The notes: a model not told the origin generated them from the letters alone. A stretch of 64,000 bases of DNA from Rhodobacterales bacterium 52_120_T64 (GCA_002162875.1 MABA01000011.1:1-64000), one strand, 5' to 3'; counted from the first letter of the stretch, positions 1 to 9,027 are shown. A program made the numbers and translations.

Positions 1-352
1 TTCGGTCCCAGCATCGTTACCAATCCCCTATATCAATAAAGAGATTGAATCAGCCAAGCGCTCCCAAATCAAGTAGAGTTTTTCAACAGAATAGGCCGGA
101 AGCGGACCTCGGTCGCGTGGTGCGGAAAACTGCCATTTGCAGCAGATGTAAATAGAAAACCAGTGTCGCCGAACCGGGCACTCGATCGCTTCATTAGCGT
201 TCAATTTTCGTTTTTTATGTGATGGGCGCCAAGCGAGGCTCTAATGTATCGCCTGGAGATGCTATTATGGACCTCCGCCAAATAGATTGGGACAGTCTGT
301 AGTCTCTTATCCAATAATAACCGTACTTACATCAACACTACGGCTAGTCAAT
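1..352. other. Gene-free left edge, possible mobile-element debris
   Basis: No open frame of convincing length is visible on either strand. The stretch lies downstream of codA and has several short broken frames. One, at 267-302 on the plus strand, reads MDLRQIDWDSL and then stops. The phrase around 77-93 (gagtttttcaacagaat) resembles sequence I associate with insertion-sequence ends, but this is a weak impression and no inverted-repeat partner is visible in the window. No clear terminator for the codA operon was found. Confidence 0.3.
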
Positions 353-1642
353 TTAAGGCCTCGGTGCATAATCAGCCGGATTAATTTCGTTTGGGCGATA
401 TTTTAGAAAGAGTTCTGATCGTTGCGGCGATGTTTGAGATATGGTTTTACCACCTCTAATCACTGCTAATCTATTTGGTCGCAGCCTGATGGCCTCGATC
501 GGATCATTCGCCTGAAGCAACACCATGTTGGCTTTGCAGCCTTTTTGAAGGCCGTACCCGTCCAGCCCCATGATCTCGGCTGAGTTTTCGGTTACCGCAT
601 CAAAGCACCACGCCATATCCGCGCGGCTTGAAAGTTGTCCGACGTGCAGCCCCATATGTGCCACATCCAGCATGTCGGCTTTGCCAAGCGAATACCACGG
701 GTCCATGACGCAATCCGATCCGAATCCAATATTGATGCCAGCTGCTTTCAGTTCGGGTACACGTGTTTGTCCGCGACGTTTGGGATAGGTGTCATGACGG
801 CCCTGAAGCATGATGTTGATCAACGGATTGGGGATCGCGTGCAACTCGGCCTCGGCCATCAATGGGATCAACTTAGACACGTAGTAGTTGTCCATTGAAT
901 GCATTGAGGTTAGGTGCGAGCCGGCAACCCTGCCTTCGAGACCAAGCCGTTTGGTTTCATAGGCGAGCGTCTCAATATGGCGGGAAAGAGGATCATCGCT
1001 TTCGTCGCAATGCATATCGACCATCAACCCTCGTTCCGCCGCCAGTTCACAGAGAAACTTCACCGATTCAGCACCATCCTGCATCGTGCGTTCAAAATGT
1101 GGAATACCACCGACTATATCCACCCCCATATCGAGTGAACGGATCAAGTTTTCTTTGGCCGTTGGATCGCGAAACACGCCATCTTGGGGGAAAGCGACCA
1201 GCTGTAGGTCAAGATAGGAGGAGACCTGTTTGCGAACTTCCAGCAGTGCCTCAACGCCTTTTAGCTCGTCATCACATACGTCAACATGGCTTCGGATAGC
1301 ACCAATCCCCATAGAGACAGCCAAATCGCAATACCGCAAGGCTCTTTCAATGATGTCTTCAACGCTCTGGACAGGTTTCAATTCACCCCATAGTTCAATG
1401 CCTTCCAGAAGGGTGCCCGACACATTCATGCGCGGTGTACCAAGTGACAGGGTAGCATCCATGTGAAAATGCGGGTCGATGAATGGTGGCGAGACCAATT
1501 GGCCTTCAGCGTTGATCACCTCGCCAGCTTCAGCTTTAATGTCGCGTTCGACGGCCGCAATCAGACCGTCGGCACAGGCGATATCAATGCCGGTTGTACC
1601 GTCAGGCAGAGTTGCGTTTTTTATAATCAGATCAAAGCCCAT
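353..1642 (-). CDS. codA: Cytosine deaminase (amidohydrolase family)
   Basis: Cytosolic metal-dependent enzyme that deaminates cytosine to uracil and ammonia, feeding pyrimidine salvage. The 429 residues match the usual family length. Visible amidohydrolase landmarks are the metal-binding HFH near residues 58-60, HVDVCD near 118, the HCDE motif near 211-214 carrying the third His and catalytic Glu, and SDCVMDPW near 310, whose Asp is the last metal ligand. The start overlaps the stop of the upstream permease in a TGATG, so translation is probably coupled. It is last in an operon of substrate-binding protein, ATPase and two permeases, which suggests that imported nucleosides or nucleobases are its substrate source. 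A related amidohydrolase acting on another pyrimidine or creatinine-like ring cannot be excluded. Confidence 0.88.
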   Translation of the reverse strand: MGFDLIIKNATLPDGTTGIDIACADGLIAAVERDIKAEAGEVINAEGQLVSPPFIDPHFHMDATLSLGTPRMNVSGTLLEGIELWGELKPVQSVEDIIERALRYCDLAVSMGIGAIRSHVDVCDDELKGVEALLEVRKQVSSYLDLQLVAFPQDGVFRDPTAKENLIRSLDMGVDIVGGIPHFERTMQDGAESVKFLCELAAERGLMVDMHCDESDDPLSRHIETLAYETKRLGLEGRVAGSHLTSMHSMDNYYVSKLIPLMAEAELHAIPNPLINIMLQGRHDTYPKRRGQTRVPELKAAGINIGFGSDCVMDPWYSLGKADMLDVAHMGLHVGQLSSRADMAWCFDAVTENSAEIMGLDGYGLQKGCKANMVLLQANDPIEAIRLRPNRLAVIRGGKTISQTSPQRSELFLKYRPNEINPADYAPRP

Positions 1643-2583
1643 CAGCGTTGCCCCTTAAACCACGGTTGTAACAGTGCACGGGGATATTCGGCACGACGGG
1701 CGACAATCACAAGGGCAAAAATCGATAAAACGTAGGGAGCCATCAGGAACACTTGCGAAGGTACAAACGCTCCGACTTCTGTCTGCAGGCGTACCTGAAA
1801 GGCATCAAAAGCCCCGAATAGCAGCGCACCCAGAAGTGCTTTTCCTGGTCGCCAGCTTGCAAAAATCACTAGCGCGATACAAATCCAGCCACGCCCGTTT
1901 ACCATACCAAAGAAAAATGAATCGAAGGCTGACATAGTCAGGAATGCGCCGCCTAATGCCATTAACGCCGATCCAGCAACTATCGCCCCAATCCGTAACC
2001 CGTATACTGACAGCCCTTGCGCGTCAGCGGCATCAGGGTTGTCGCCAACCGCACGAATTGCCAGCCCAAGTGGGGTGCGGTTAAGCACCCACCAGACTAG
2101 CGCCACCATAAACAGCGCCAGCCAAGTCATCGCGGTTTGTTGGAACAAAACCGGTCCGATAAACGGCAAGTCAGATAGCACCGGAATGTCCAGCGGTTGG
2201 AACGGTTCGATCTTTGGCGGCGAAGACACTTTTGGTAACGCCGTGCGGTATGTGAAATAACTGACCGAGGTTGCCAACATCGTCACGCCCAGCCCCGACA
2301 CATGTTGTGACAGGCCTAGGGGAACGGTTAGCATGGCGTGAATAAGACCAAAGAACCCTCCGACCATAGCTGCTACCAGCAATCCGCCCCACAATCCTGC
2401 CCCCAGCCAGACAGCCATCCAACCGGCCATCGCACCAGCGACAAATATTCCCTCGATTCCTAGGTTCAGGACACCGGATTTTTCGCAAATCAGAGCGCCG
2501 AGAACACCAAAGATCAGCGGGGTTGCAATACGCAGTGCTGCGGCCCAAAAACTATCAGTTAGAAGGATTTGAAGTATATCCAT
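1642..2583 (-). CDS. Nucleoside ABC transporter permease (NupQ/YufQ type)
   Basis: Inner-membrane permease of the BMP-type nucleoside importer. The 313 residues are strongly hydrophobic with about eight or nine predicted membrane segments. The N-terminal part contains IFGVLGALICEKSGVLNLGI, typical of the shorter of the two permeases in these systems, and a conserved RAVGDNPDAADAQG stretch near residue 176 fits the cytoplasmic loop that contacts the ATPase. The start overlaps the stop of the preceding permease (TAATG). Neighbours are a BMP lipoprotein-like binding protein, a double-domain ATPase, a second permease and codA. Substrate specificity for nucleosides is inferred from family and from codA. 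Confidence 0.88.
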   Translation of the reverse strand: MDILQILLTDSFWAAALRIATPLIFGVLGALICEKSGVLNLGIEGIFVAGAMAGWMAVWLGAGLWGGLLVAAMVGGFFGLIHAMLTVPLGLSQHVSGLGVTMLATSVSYFTYRTALPKVSSPPKIEPFQPLDIPVLSDLPFIGPVLFQQTAMTWLALFMVALVWWVLNRTPLGLAIRAVGDNPDAADAQGLSVYGLRIGAIVAGSALMALGGAFLTMSAFDSFFFGMVNGRGWICIALVIFASWRPGKALLGALLFGAFDAFQVRLQTEVGAFVPSQVFLMAPYVLSIFALVIVARRAEYPRALLQPWFKGQR

Positions 2584-3650
2584 TACGCATCCCCTTTAGT
2601 GGTTCGGGTTATGCGGTAGCGCGCAACAAAGCCGCCAATCAGCACACAGATCAGCGAAAGAGCAACAACGAGATCGGCCAGATAGCTGGACACACCAATT
2701 GCACGGCTCATCGTATCAGCCCCGACAAAAATCGAGGCGATGAAGACGGCGGAAATAACAACTCCTATCGGGGACAGTCCCGCGAGCATGGCGACAACGA
2801 TGCCTGTATAACCAAAGCCGGGCGACAAGTCGGTAGTTAGATAGCCTCTGAGTCCCGCAACTTCGCTGACGCCAGCTAGCCCAGCCAGAGCGCCGGAAAT
2901 CACCGCAGCCCCTATCAGGGTACGCTTAACGCCAATTCCGGCGTGGAGCGCAGCAGCCGCGTTTTCACCAACAGCCCGTAGTTTGAATCCCCAAACGCTT
3001 TTGGACATCATGACATGAGCGACTGCCGCAACAACGAGTGCAATTATCAATCCGGAATGAACCCGCATACGCGGCAGCAATTGCGGAAGAATTGCATTAT
3101 CGACTATCGGTTCCGATTGTGGCCAACCCATTCCCATTGGGTCCTTAAGCGGTCCCTCGAGCATCATTTGCAGGAATATCAAGATGATGAAGTTAAGCAG
3201 CAGAGTCGTCACAACCTCGTCTGCACCGAATTTGGTTTTCAGATATGCTGGGCCTGCCATACCCGCTGCTCCGGCAGTCGCACCGGCCAGCAGGATGATA
3301 GGAATAAGCACAAAGGACGGCGCATCAATCATACCGGTACCAACGACAACAGCGGCCATTGCTCCGAGGTAAAGTTGGCCTTCTGCGCCAATGTTCCAGA
3401 GTTTGGCGCGGAACGCCAAAGTCGCCGCAAGGCCAGTGAAAATTAGCGGCGTTGCACGAGTTAGCATTTCGGTGAATGCAAAGGTTGAGCCGAAAACACC
3501 TTTATACATCTCGCCATAAGCCTCAAAGATATTAGCCCCTGCCGCAGCCAGTGGAATGGCCGCAAGCAACAGCGCTGACAGGGCGGAAACAACCGGAATG
3601 CCGATAGTCCACCAACGGGAAGGGGCTTCGCGAGGTTCTATTCTTATCAT
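2583..3650 (-). CDS. Nucleoside ABC transporter permease (NupP/YufP type)
   Basis: The longer permease of the importer, 355 residues, with multiple membrane segments. The family pattern LTRATPLIFTGLAATLAFRAKLWNIGAEG is visible near residues 64-92: the motif in which fully folded cargo-binding permeases of this class carry NIGAEGQ. A cytoplasmic loop with FKLRAVGENAAAALHAGI near 222-239 matches the RAVG loop of the partner permease. The start overlaps the ATPase stop by four bases (ATGA), so the two are translationally coupled. It is expected to form a heterodimer with the product of the next gene. Confidence 0.88.
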   Translation of the reverse strand: MIRIEPREAPSRWWTIGIPVVSALSALLLAAIPLAAAGANIFEAYGEMYKGVFGSTFAFTEMLTRATPLIFTGLAATLAFRAKLWNIGAEGQLYLGAMAAVVVGTGMIDAPSFVLIPIILLAGATAGAAGMAGPAYLKTKFGADEVVTTLLLNFIILIFLQMMLEGPLKDPMGMGWPQSEPIVDNAILPQLLPRMRVHSGLIIALVVAAVAHVMMSKSVWGFKLRAVGENAAAALHAGIGVKRTLIGAAVISGALAGLAGVSEVAGLRGYLTTDLSPGFGYTGIVVAMLAGLSPIGVVISAVFIASIFVGADTMSRAIGVSSYLADLVVALSLICVLIGGFVARYRITRTTKGDA

Positions 3651-5164
3651 ACGTGCTCTCCTGCCATCATCAGGCCGATGGTCTCTCGGTCTTTGCTGTG
3701 TGCTTCGATCAATTGACCGTCATGGATTACAATTACGCGGTCGGACAGCGCGAGAATTTCGTCAAGGTCTTCAGAGATCAGCAACACTCCAGCCCCACGC
3801 GTTCGGGCCTCCATCAAGCGACGCGCCACTTCGGCAGCCGCGCCCATATCAAGACCACGCGTCGGTTGGTTTGCCAAAATCAGATCAGGCATACACTCGA
3901 ACACCCGCGCCAATATAAGTTTCTGAATGTTGCCACCGGATAACAGCCTTGCATCGGCATCAATCCCCGGCCCCCGTATATCGTAGTCTTTGCTTAGTTC
4001 TTCAGCTTGGCTGCGGATGTACTTTTGCTGCAGAAAGCCGTGCTTTCGGACTTCAGCGTCATTAAGCCGCTCTAGCACCAGATTTTCGGCGACAGACATT
4101 GCGCCGATCACACCATCATGATGCCTGTCTTCGGGAATACGACCCACACCGGCTTCTTGCATCACAGGTGGCGTAAAACGGGATATCTTGTTGCCACTTA
4201 CCATCATCTCACCACTATCAGGTGAAGCGAGCCCCGACACCATCCGCGCCAGTGCCGATTGCCCGTTACCCGATACGCCAGCAATGCCGACGACTTCATG
4301 TGCGCGAATGGTCAGGTCAACCGAATGCAAGGATGTGCGGGCATTGTCACCTTTGACAGTAACCGCCTTCAGTTGCAGGACAGGCGCGCCGGGTTCCATC
4401 GTTTCTCGTGGAGTGACGGGCGTGTCGGCGCCTACCATCATCCGCGCGATCACCCGTTCATCAGCATCAGAGGTTGCGATTTCCCCAACCTTTTTGCCGT
4501 GTCGCAGCACCACAATCCGGTGGGAAAATGCTAAAACTTCACGCAGTTTGTGTGAGATAAAGATAACTGATAACCCTTCTTTGGTCATCGCATCAATATT
4601 TTCAAATAATGTATCTGCCTCTTGTGGTGTCAGAACTGCTGTTGGTTCGTCCAAAACCAGAATTCGTGCATCGTGATAGAGAGCCTTGAGTATTTCGACC
4701 CGTTGACGCTCACCCACCGTAAGCTTGCCAACCTGCTCATCCAGCGGTGCGGCCAATCCCGTCCGTTCGATAATTCTGCCGACTTTTTCGCGGGCTGCCC
4801 TGCGGTTATGCCTCCACGAAAGTAAACTTTCCGATCCCAGCAGAATGCTATCCAGCACCGTCAGGTTTTCCGCGAGTGTAAAGTGTTGGTGTACCATCCC
4901 GATACCGGCATCCAGTGCGGCCTGTGGGTGGCCGAGCGTCAGTGGATGCATCTCACCCGCCTCATCGGCAACGTCGATCGAACCGCTGTCCGGCAGATAG
5001 TGTCCGAATAGCATATTCATTAATGTGGTTTTACCGGCACCGTTTTCGCCAAGCAGGGCCAAGACTTCGCCGCGATGCAACTCAATGTTGACAGCATCAT
5101 TGGCAACAACTGAACCAAACCGTTTGGAGAGATTGTTAAGGGAAAGAACGCGGGATTCTGTCAT
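3647..5164 (-). CDS. Nucleoside ABC transporter ATP-binding protein, two fused NBDs
   Basis: Cytosolic ATPase of the importer, 505 residues, made of two tandem ABC domains as in sugar and BMP-type nucleoside systems. Domain 1 has Walker A GENGAGKTT near residue 38, signature LTVGERQRVEILKAL near 148 and Walker B ILVLDEPTAVLTP near 168. Domain 2 has a degenerate Walker A (GVSGNGQSAL) near 295, signature LLSGGNIQK near 407 and LILANQPTRGLD near 427, where the usual Glu after Walker B is replaced by Gln. Such asymmetry is normal in this family. It lies 41 bases downstream of the substrate-binding gene, with a hairpin between them. Confidence 0.9.
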   Translation of the reverse strand: MTESRVLSLNNLSKRFGSVVANDAVNIELHRGEVLALLGENGAGKTTLMNMLFGHYLPDSGSIDVADEAGEMHPLTLGHPQAALDAGIGMVHQHFTLAENLTVLDSILLGSESLLSWRHNRRAAREKVGRIIERTGLAAPLDEQVGKLTVGERQRVEILKALYHDARILVLDEPTAVLTPQEADTLFENIDAMTKEGLSVIFISHKLREVLAFSHRIVVLRHGKKVGEIATSDADERVIARMMVGADTPVTPRETMEPGAPVLQLKAVTVKGDNARTSLHSVDLTIRAHEVVGIAGVSGNGQSALARMVSGLASPDSGEMMVSGNKISRFTPPVMQEAGVGRIPEDRHHDGVIGAMSVAENLVLERLNDAEVRKHGFLQQKYIRSQAEELSKDYDIRGPGIDADARLLSGGNIQKLILARVFECMPDLILANQPTRGLDMGAAAEVARRLMEARTRGAGVLLISEDLDEILALSDRVIVIHDGQLIEAHSKDRETIGLMMAGEHV

Positions 5165-5175
5165 GTAAAAATGAA

Positions 5176-5195
5176 GGGCCAGGCGAACCTGACCC
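5176..5195 (-). terminator. Intercistronic hairpin after the binding-protein gene
   Basis: On the minus strand GGGTCAGG and CCTGGCCC form an 8-bp stem with one G-U pair, closed by a TTCG tetraloop and followed by TTCATTTTT. It sits between the substrate-binding gene and the ATPase gene. Such partial terminators or stabilising stems usually give more binding protein than membrane components; that role is inferred. Confidence 0.65.
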
Positions 5196-5205
5196 TCCCC
5201 CTTAT

Positions 5206-6198
5206 TTAGTTGTCGGAAACCGGTGCTTCGTCGTTTACCGTTACGGTAAAGCTGCCATCCATTATGGCCGCTTCTTTGGCTTGCACTACCGCGACGACGT
5301 CTGCTGGAACTAGAGATATATCCATTGCCAGCGAACCACCGCCATGCGCCATGTAGCTGTATTGACCGTAGTCGTCAGCCGCATAGTTGTCGTCGGCTAC
5401 TGCAGAAATCGCTGTATCGACTGTTGCGCTCATATGCCAAAGCGCCGACGCAAGGATTGTTCCAGGATAGTCATCCGAAGTGTCGATCACGTTACCAATC
5501 GCCTTGACGCCACGCTCGACCGCCGCATCGGAAACGCCAAAACGCTCAGCATACATAACATCGGCGCCTGCATCGATCATAGCAAAAGCGCTTTCTTTCG
5601 CTCTGGCTGGATCATACCAGCTGTCGATGAAGTTCACGATGAATTTTACATCCGAGTTGGATTCCCGCGCACCATCCATGAAGGCATTCATCAGACGGTT
5701 AACTTCCGGAATTGCATAGCCACCGATCATGCCAATTACATTACTTTCACTCGCGGCGCCTGCAACTATGCCGGACAGGTAAGCCGGTTCGTGAATGAAG
5801 TTGTCAAAGACGGAGAAGTTTGGTTCCTGCGGCTTGAAAGACGACCCCATTAAGAATGCAGTCTCTGGATAATCACTTGCGACTTTACGTGCGGCACGTT
5901 CAAGCCCAAAGACTTCTCCGACTATCAGGTCAACGCCACTTTCGGCATATTCACGCATAACCCGCTCATAGTCGGTATTTGACACGTTCTCTGAATACAC
6001 ATATTCAATTTCACCGCGTTCTTCTGCAGCATCAAGTGCAATGTGAATCCTGCTAATCCATTGTTGTTCCACCGGCAGGGTGAAAATTCCAGCCACTTTG
6101 ACTGTATCTGCCATCGCAGCTGCTGATGACATGAAAAGCCCGAGCATTGTAGCCCCGGCGATCACACCTCTTCTGGATAATAAATTCGGAAACTTCAT
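5206..6198 (-). CDS. BMP-family nucleoside-binding protein
   Basis: Periplasmic ligand-binding component of the importer, 330 residues. The N-terminus carries a basic start (MKFPNLLSRRG) and a hydrophobic stretch ending in a Sec signal-peptidase-like SSAAAMA near residue 30; no lipobox Cys is visible, so it is probably soluble. The mature part starts with VKVAGIFTLPVEQQWISRIH, followed by a VGEVFGLERA segment and IIGMIGG-like core strands of the basic membrane protein (BMP/PnrA) fold. An AAGGAA ribosome site precedes the ATG. It is first in the operon, followed by ATPase, two permeases and codA. Ligand identity is inferred from family and context. Confidence 0.87.
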   Translation of the reverse strand: MKFPNLLSRRGVIAGATMLGLFMSSAAAMADTVKVAGIFTLPVEQQWISRIHIALDAAEERGEIEYVYSENVSNTDYERVMREYAESGVDLIVGEVFGLERAARKVASDYPETAFLMGSSFKPQEPNFSVFDNFIHEPAYLSGIVAGAASESNVIGMIGGYAIPEVNRLMNAFMDGARESNSDVKFIVNFIDSWYDPARAKESAFAMIDAGADVMYAERFGVSDAAVERGVKAIGNVIDTSDDYPGTILASALWHMSATVDTAISAVADDNYAADDYGQYSYMAHGGGSLAMDISLVPADVVAVVQAKEAAIMDGSFTVTVNDEAPVSDN

Positions 6199-6500
6199 AT
6201 TTCAAATTCCTTTCGGGGTTGCCCGTTCGCAGATTGTATCGGAGTTAGTGACACATATATTTACCATTCGGTCAAGTTCTATACATTTTATCAACCGCTA
6301 ATACGTTTTACATTTCTTGGCATTGAATGGATAACATGAATTGGAATCGCTGGAGGAGCAACTTGTTATTTTCATTTAGCGCATGGTGAATATTCGCTAT
6401 TAGAGATAACTTCAGCACCAACTTCAAGTATCCGAACTGCAGGCTTGGGCGGCGAGTTCCACTGCCGTATCGAGGCGAAGTTCTGGATTGTTCTGAATAG
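6199..6500. promoter_or_regulatory. Upstream region of the nucleoside-uptake operon and IS flank
   Basis: This 302-base gap must hold the promoter of the minus-strand uptake operon. An AT-rich part around 6240-6320 contains TTGACC on the minus strand (6275-6280), but no well-spaced -10 box is convincing. Next to the insertion element, 6424-6500 reads on the minus strand as IQNNPELRLDTAVELAAQAC and then SSDT before a stop. It looks protein-like and could be the tail of a gene cut by the element. I cannot name it. Confidence 0.35.
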
Positions 6501-6511
6501 TCCCTAGTTTC

Positions 6512-7400
6512 CTAGACACCTTGTTGCTTCCACTTTTGCTGTTTTTCGAAGTCGACAGGCGACCGCATCCCGTTTCTTGCGTGTTTGCGCTTAGGGTTAT
6601 AGAACATTTCGATATAGTCGAACACATCCCGCCTAGCGTCTTCTCGGGTTTTGTATGTTCGCCGCCTGATACGTTCGCGTTTCAACAGATTGAAAAAACT
6701 TCGGGAACCGCGGTCTCATGGCTGTTTCCACGTCGGCTCATGTATTGCCCGGCAGGTGATGCTTGCATCGCTGAGAAGGCTATGCTCCAAATTGTGATGC
6801 TTTCGAAATGAAGCCCACTCTAAACTGGTGAACTGGCGACGTTGATCAGAATGCACCAAGACTTTGTCGGCAGGTTTTTTGCGCCAAACAGCCATCAGCA
6901 ATCCTGCAACACCAGATCAGTTGGCTTGCGGAATTGCATTGCCCATCTATTACCTGACAGTGGTGTGCCCTTGCAAACCATGAGAGGGCAACAACGCGGC
7001 GAGAATACAGATCAATCACGACAGCCAGATACGAAAACCCTTCACAGGTTCTGATGTAAGTAGTATCAATGCCCCAGAACCGACCTGGCGCATCAACATC
7101 AAATTGGCGATCCAATGTGTTATCCACAACGACTGAAGGTTTACCGCCATACGATCCGGGACGGCGTTTATAGCCGATTTGCGCTCTGATAACCGCTAAG
7201 CTTGCCAGACGCGCCACACGGTTCGGGCAACTTATCTCTCGCAGATCGCAAAGGTCACCGTGCAACTTACGATAACCGTATATCTTGCCACTGTCTTCCC
7301 AAGCATCTTTGATCAACTTTGTTTGTCGTTGCTCTTCAATAAACGCATACTTCATTTTGCATCTCTGGCGAAGTTCCCTCTCGGTGAATCTACCATTCAC
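6512..7400 (-). pseudogene. IS3-family transposase orfB, frameshifted
   Basis: Remnant of the DDE integrase-type transposase. The N-terminal part at about 7350-7000 is in one frame (KLIKDAWEDSGKIYGYRKLH, then FWGIDTTYIRT carrying the first catalytic Asp). A frameshift follows VALSWFARAHH, and the middle resumes at 6901-6716 with LMAVWRKKPADKVLVHSDQ, containing the second Asp. The last part at about 6680-6512 is in a further frame with REDARRDVFDYIEMFYNPKR, including the region of the catalytic Glu. At least two frame changes are needed to read it through, so no functional enzyme is expected. Divergence from an intact copy cannot be judged here. Confidence 0.85.
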
Positions 7401-7666
7401 CTGCCGCTCGGCGCGCGGTGGCCTTTTTTAGGATGTCGCGCTCCTCCGTGATCCGGATTAGTTCCGCTTTTAAACGCCGTATCTCAGGACTTTGACCCGT
7501 ATCAATCTTGGCTTCTTTCGTGAGTCTGGAAAGTCGTGCCTTCCATGTGTAAAGCGACTTTGTGCTGATCCCCAACGTTTAGCGACCTCGCTGACTGCAT
7601 AACCTCGATCGACCACTTGCGCCACCGCGTCACCTTAAACTCATCTGTAAATCTTGTTCCGGACAT
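7390..7666 (-). pseudogene. IS3-family transposase orfA, frameshifted
   Basis: Remnant of the helix-turn-helix protein that binds the element ends. It starts at ATG 7666 after AGGAGG as MSGTRFTDEFKV. It then loses frame near 7645: the intended reading DAVAQVVDRGYAVSEVAKR is in another frame. A second shift near 7575 restores GISTKSLYTWKARLSRLTKE, followed by a leucine-zipper-like RLKAELIRITEERDILKKA. Both shifts look like single-base changes. The end overlaps the start of orfB, as in intact family members that use programmed frameshifting. Confidence 0.82.
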
Positions 7667-7720
7667 CCTGTCCTCCTTGCTTACAAAATTACCAAGCAAG
7701 GTGTCTACAAATCTAGGAGT

Positions 7721-8177
7721 TAATCACACGTCCACTGTTGACGAGGGTAACACCAGCATAGAGCTGTTTGCGGAAGGCTGGATTGACGAGAACGGAGAGT
7801 ATGACGGACGTCCAATTGACGTGATCGGACTCAAAGGCGGCTCGACCCTCCTGTCGGATGACTTTGCCAACGCAATCATCGCATTCACATATTTCGCGGG
7901 AGTACCGACGTTCGCCGCTGATCCTGAATCAGGACGAATTCTCGCCAGAAAGTGTTCCGTATGCCAAGGGAAAAACGGAATGGCTAGGAATCCCGAAGTG
8001 CCAAACTTGGCAGGTCAGTCGTCACTCTATCTGGAAAATATCCTGAAAGATTTCCGAGATGGCGCCCGCGAAGATCGCCGCATGAACATTGTTGTTAAAA
8101 GTTTAAGTGATGACGATATTAAGGATTTTCCGGTTTGGTTTTCAAGGTTCGTAGTGACGGTTGACAGACCGGAGTAA
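7721..8177 (+). pseudogene. Cytochrome c-like remnant lacking the haem histidine
   Basis: The frame is open from inside the insertion element to 8177 and has no start of its own. From about 7873 it reads like a class I cytochrome c: a signal-peptide-like AIIAFTYFAGVPTFA, then ADPESGRILARKCSVCQGKN, NPEVPNLAGQSSLYLENILK and a final WFSRFVVTVDRPE. The haem motif CxxCH has become CxxCQ (TGC CAA at 7962-7967), so the axial histidine is gone by one base change. The preceding 50 codons (SIELFAEGWIDENGEYDGRP region) are not recognised and may belong to another gene fused in by decay. Likely a relic of a periplasmic electron carrier. Confidence 0.6.
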
Positions 8178-8241
8178 ACTTCGAGGCACTACATAAGTGA
8201 ATAAATCTACGAGGTGTTTGTTTTTCAGGTTCCTTTTAGGG

Positions 8242-9021
8242 TCAAACCAGTGCGTCTTTCCCGTCGGGGTGAACTTGGAAGTAATAATCACGCATCTTGA
8301 GCTCGCTGGCTGCGGCCTGATCGAGTACGACTGTCGTGTGTCTGTGAAGTTGTAGCGCAGTTGCGGGACAATAGGCACCCATCGCGCCTTCAACCATTGT
8401 AGCAACCGCGCCGGATTTATTTTTACCCGTAGCCAGCACTGCAATCATTTTGCCGCGAAGAATGGTTTCGATACCCATTGTAATGGCGTATTTCGGCGGC
8501 TCTGCCGGAGCTTCAAAAAACCGCCGATTGGCGTCTATTGTGCTTTTCGTAAGGGTTTTGATCCGTGTCAAAGAGCGGAAGCTGGATGTCGGTTCATTAA
8601 AGCCGATATGCCCATTTTCACCAATTCCCAACAGTTGCAGGTCAATCCCGCCAGCTCCCAAAACAAGATTTTCGTAATCTTCGGACTCAGCTTCTGGATC
8701 ACCTGTATTTCCATGCGGAAGGTGCGCGCGGGCAACGTCGAAATCGGTTTTCGAGAAAAATATGTCGCGCATAAACTTATGATAGGAACATGGGTGGTCT
8801 GGGTTCAGGCCTACATATTCATCGAGGTTAAAGCTGCTGGCCTGTGAAAACGACACCTGTTTGTTTTTATTTGCCGAAACAAGAAGTTCATATATTGGTA
8901 GCATCGTTCCGCCGGTCGCCAGCCCCAGAACACTGTCAGCTTTACCCTGAACTTGCGCTATTACTTGTTGCGCAACACATTCTGCCGCACGTTCGGCGGT
9001 ATCGAATATTAAAACTTTCAT
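8242..9021 (-). CDS. nagB: Glucosamine-6-phosphate deaminase
   Basis: Cytosolic enzyme converting glucosamine-6-phosphate to fructose-6-phosphate and ammonia in amino-sugar breakdown. Visible motifs are GLATGGTMLPIYELL near residue 33, FNLDEYVGL near 65, the active-site LGIGENGHIGFNEP near 130-143 and ATGKNKSGAV near 195. Length (259 residues) is standard. I use ATG 9021 because GGAAG lies five bases upstream; a GTG six bases earlier is possible. It stands alone, divergent from glmU, which makes UDP-GlcNAc, so catabolic and anabolic hexosamine genes face each other across one control region. Confidence 0.93.
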   Translation of the reverse strand: MKVLIFDTAERAAECVAQQVIAQVQGKADSVLGLATGGTMLPIYELLVSANKNKQVSFSQASSFNLDEYVGLNPDHPCSYHKFMRDIFFSKTDFDVARAHLPHGNTGDPEAESEDYENLVLGAGGIDLQLLGIGENGHIGFNEPTSSFRSLTRIKTLTKSTIDANRRFFEAPAEPPKYAITMGIETILRGKMIAVLATGKNKSGAVATMVEGAMGAYCPATALQLHRHTTVVLDQAAASELKMRDYYFQVHPDGKDALV

Positions 9022-9027
9022 TATCAC

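Larger units (their letters stand above)
6501..7720 (-). mobile_element. Decayed IS3-family insertion sequence
   Basis: Remnant of about 1.2 kb. The ends are an imperfect inverted repeat: 6501-6523 (tccctagtttcctagacacc then ttg) against the complement of 7697-7720, both sharing TAGACACCTTG inward. The minus strand encodes the two frames typical of the family, orfA near the right end and orfB ending inside the left repeat at 6512. Both are broken by frameshifts, so the element is probably immobile unless helped in trans. No target-site duplication is evident at the flanks. Confidence 0.85.

Noticed and set aside
6495-7727. Target-site duplication flanking the IS3 relic
   Set aside because: Flanks (GAATAG to the left; TTAATC to the right, depending on the exact end) share no clear 3-4 base repeat, so none is claimed.
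8142-8444. 100-codon minus-strand frame over the nagB end
   Set aside because: It is an out-of-frame reading of nagB coding sequence.
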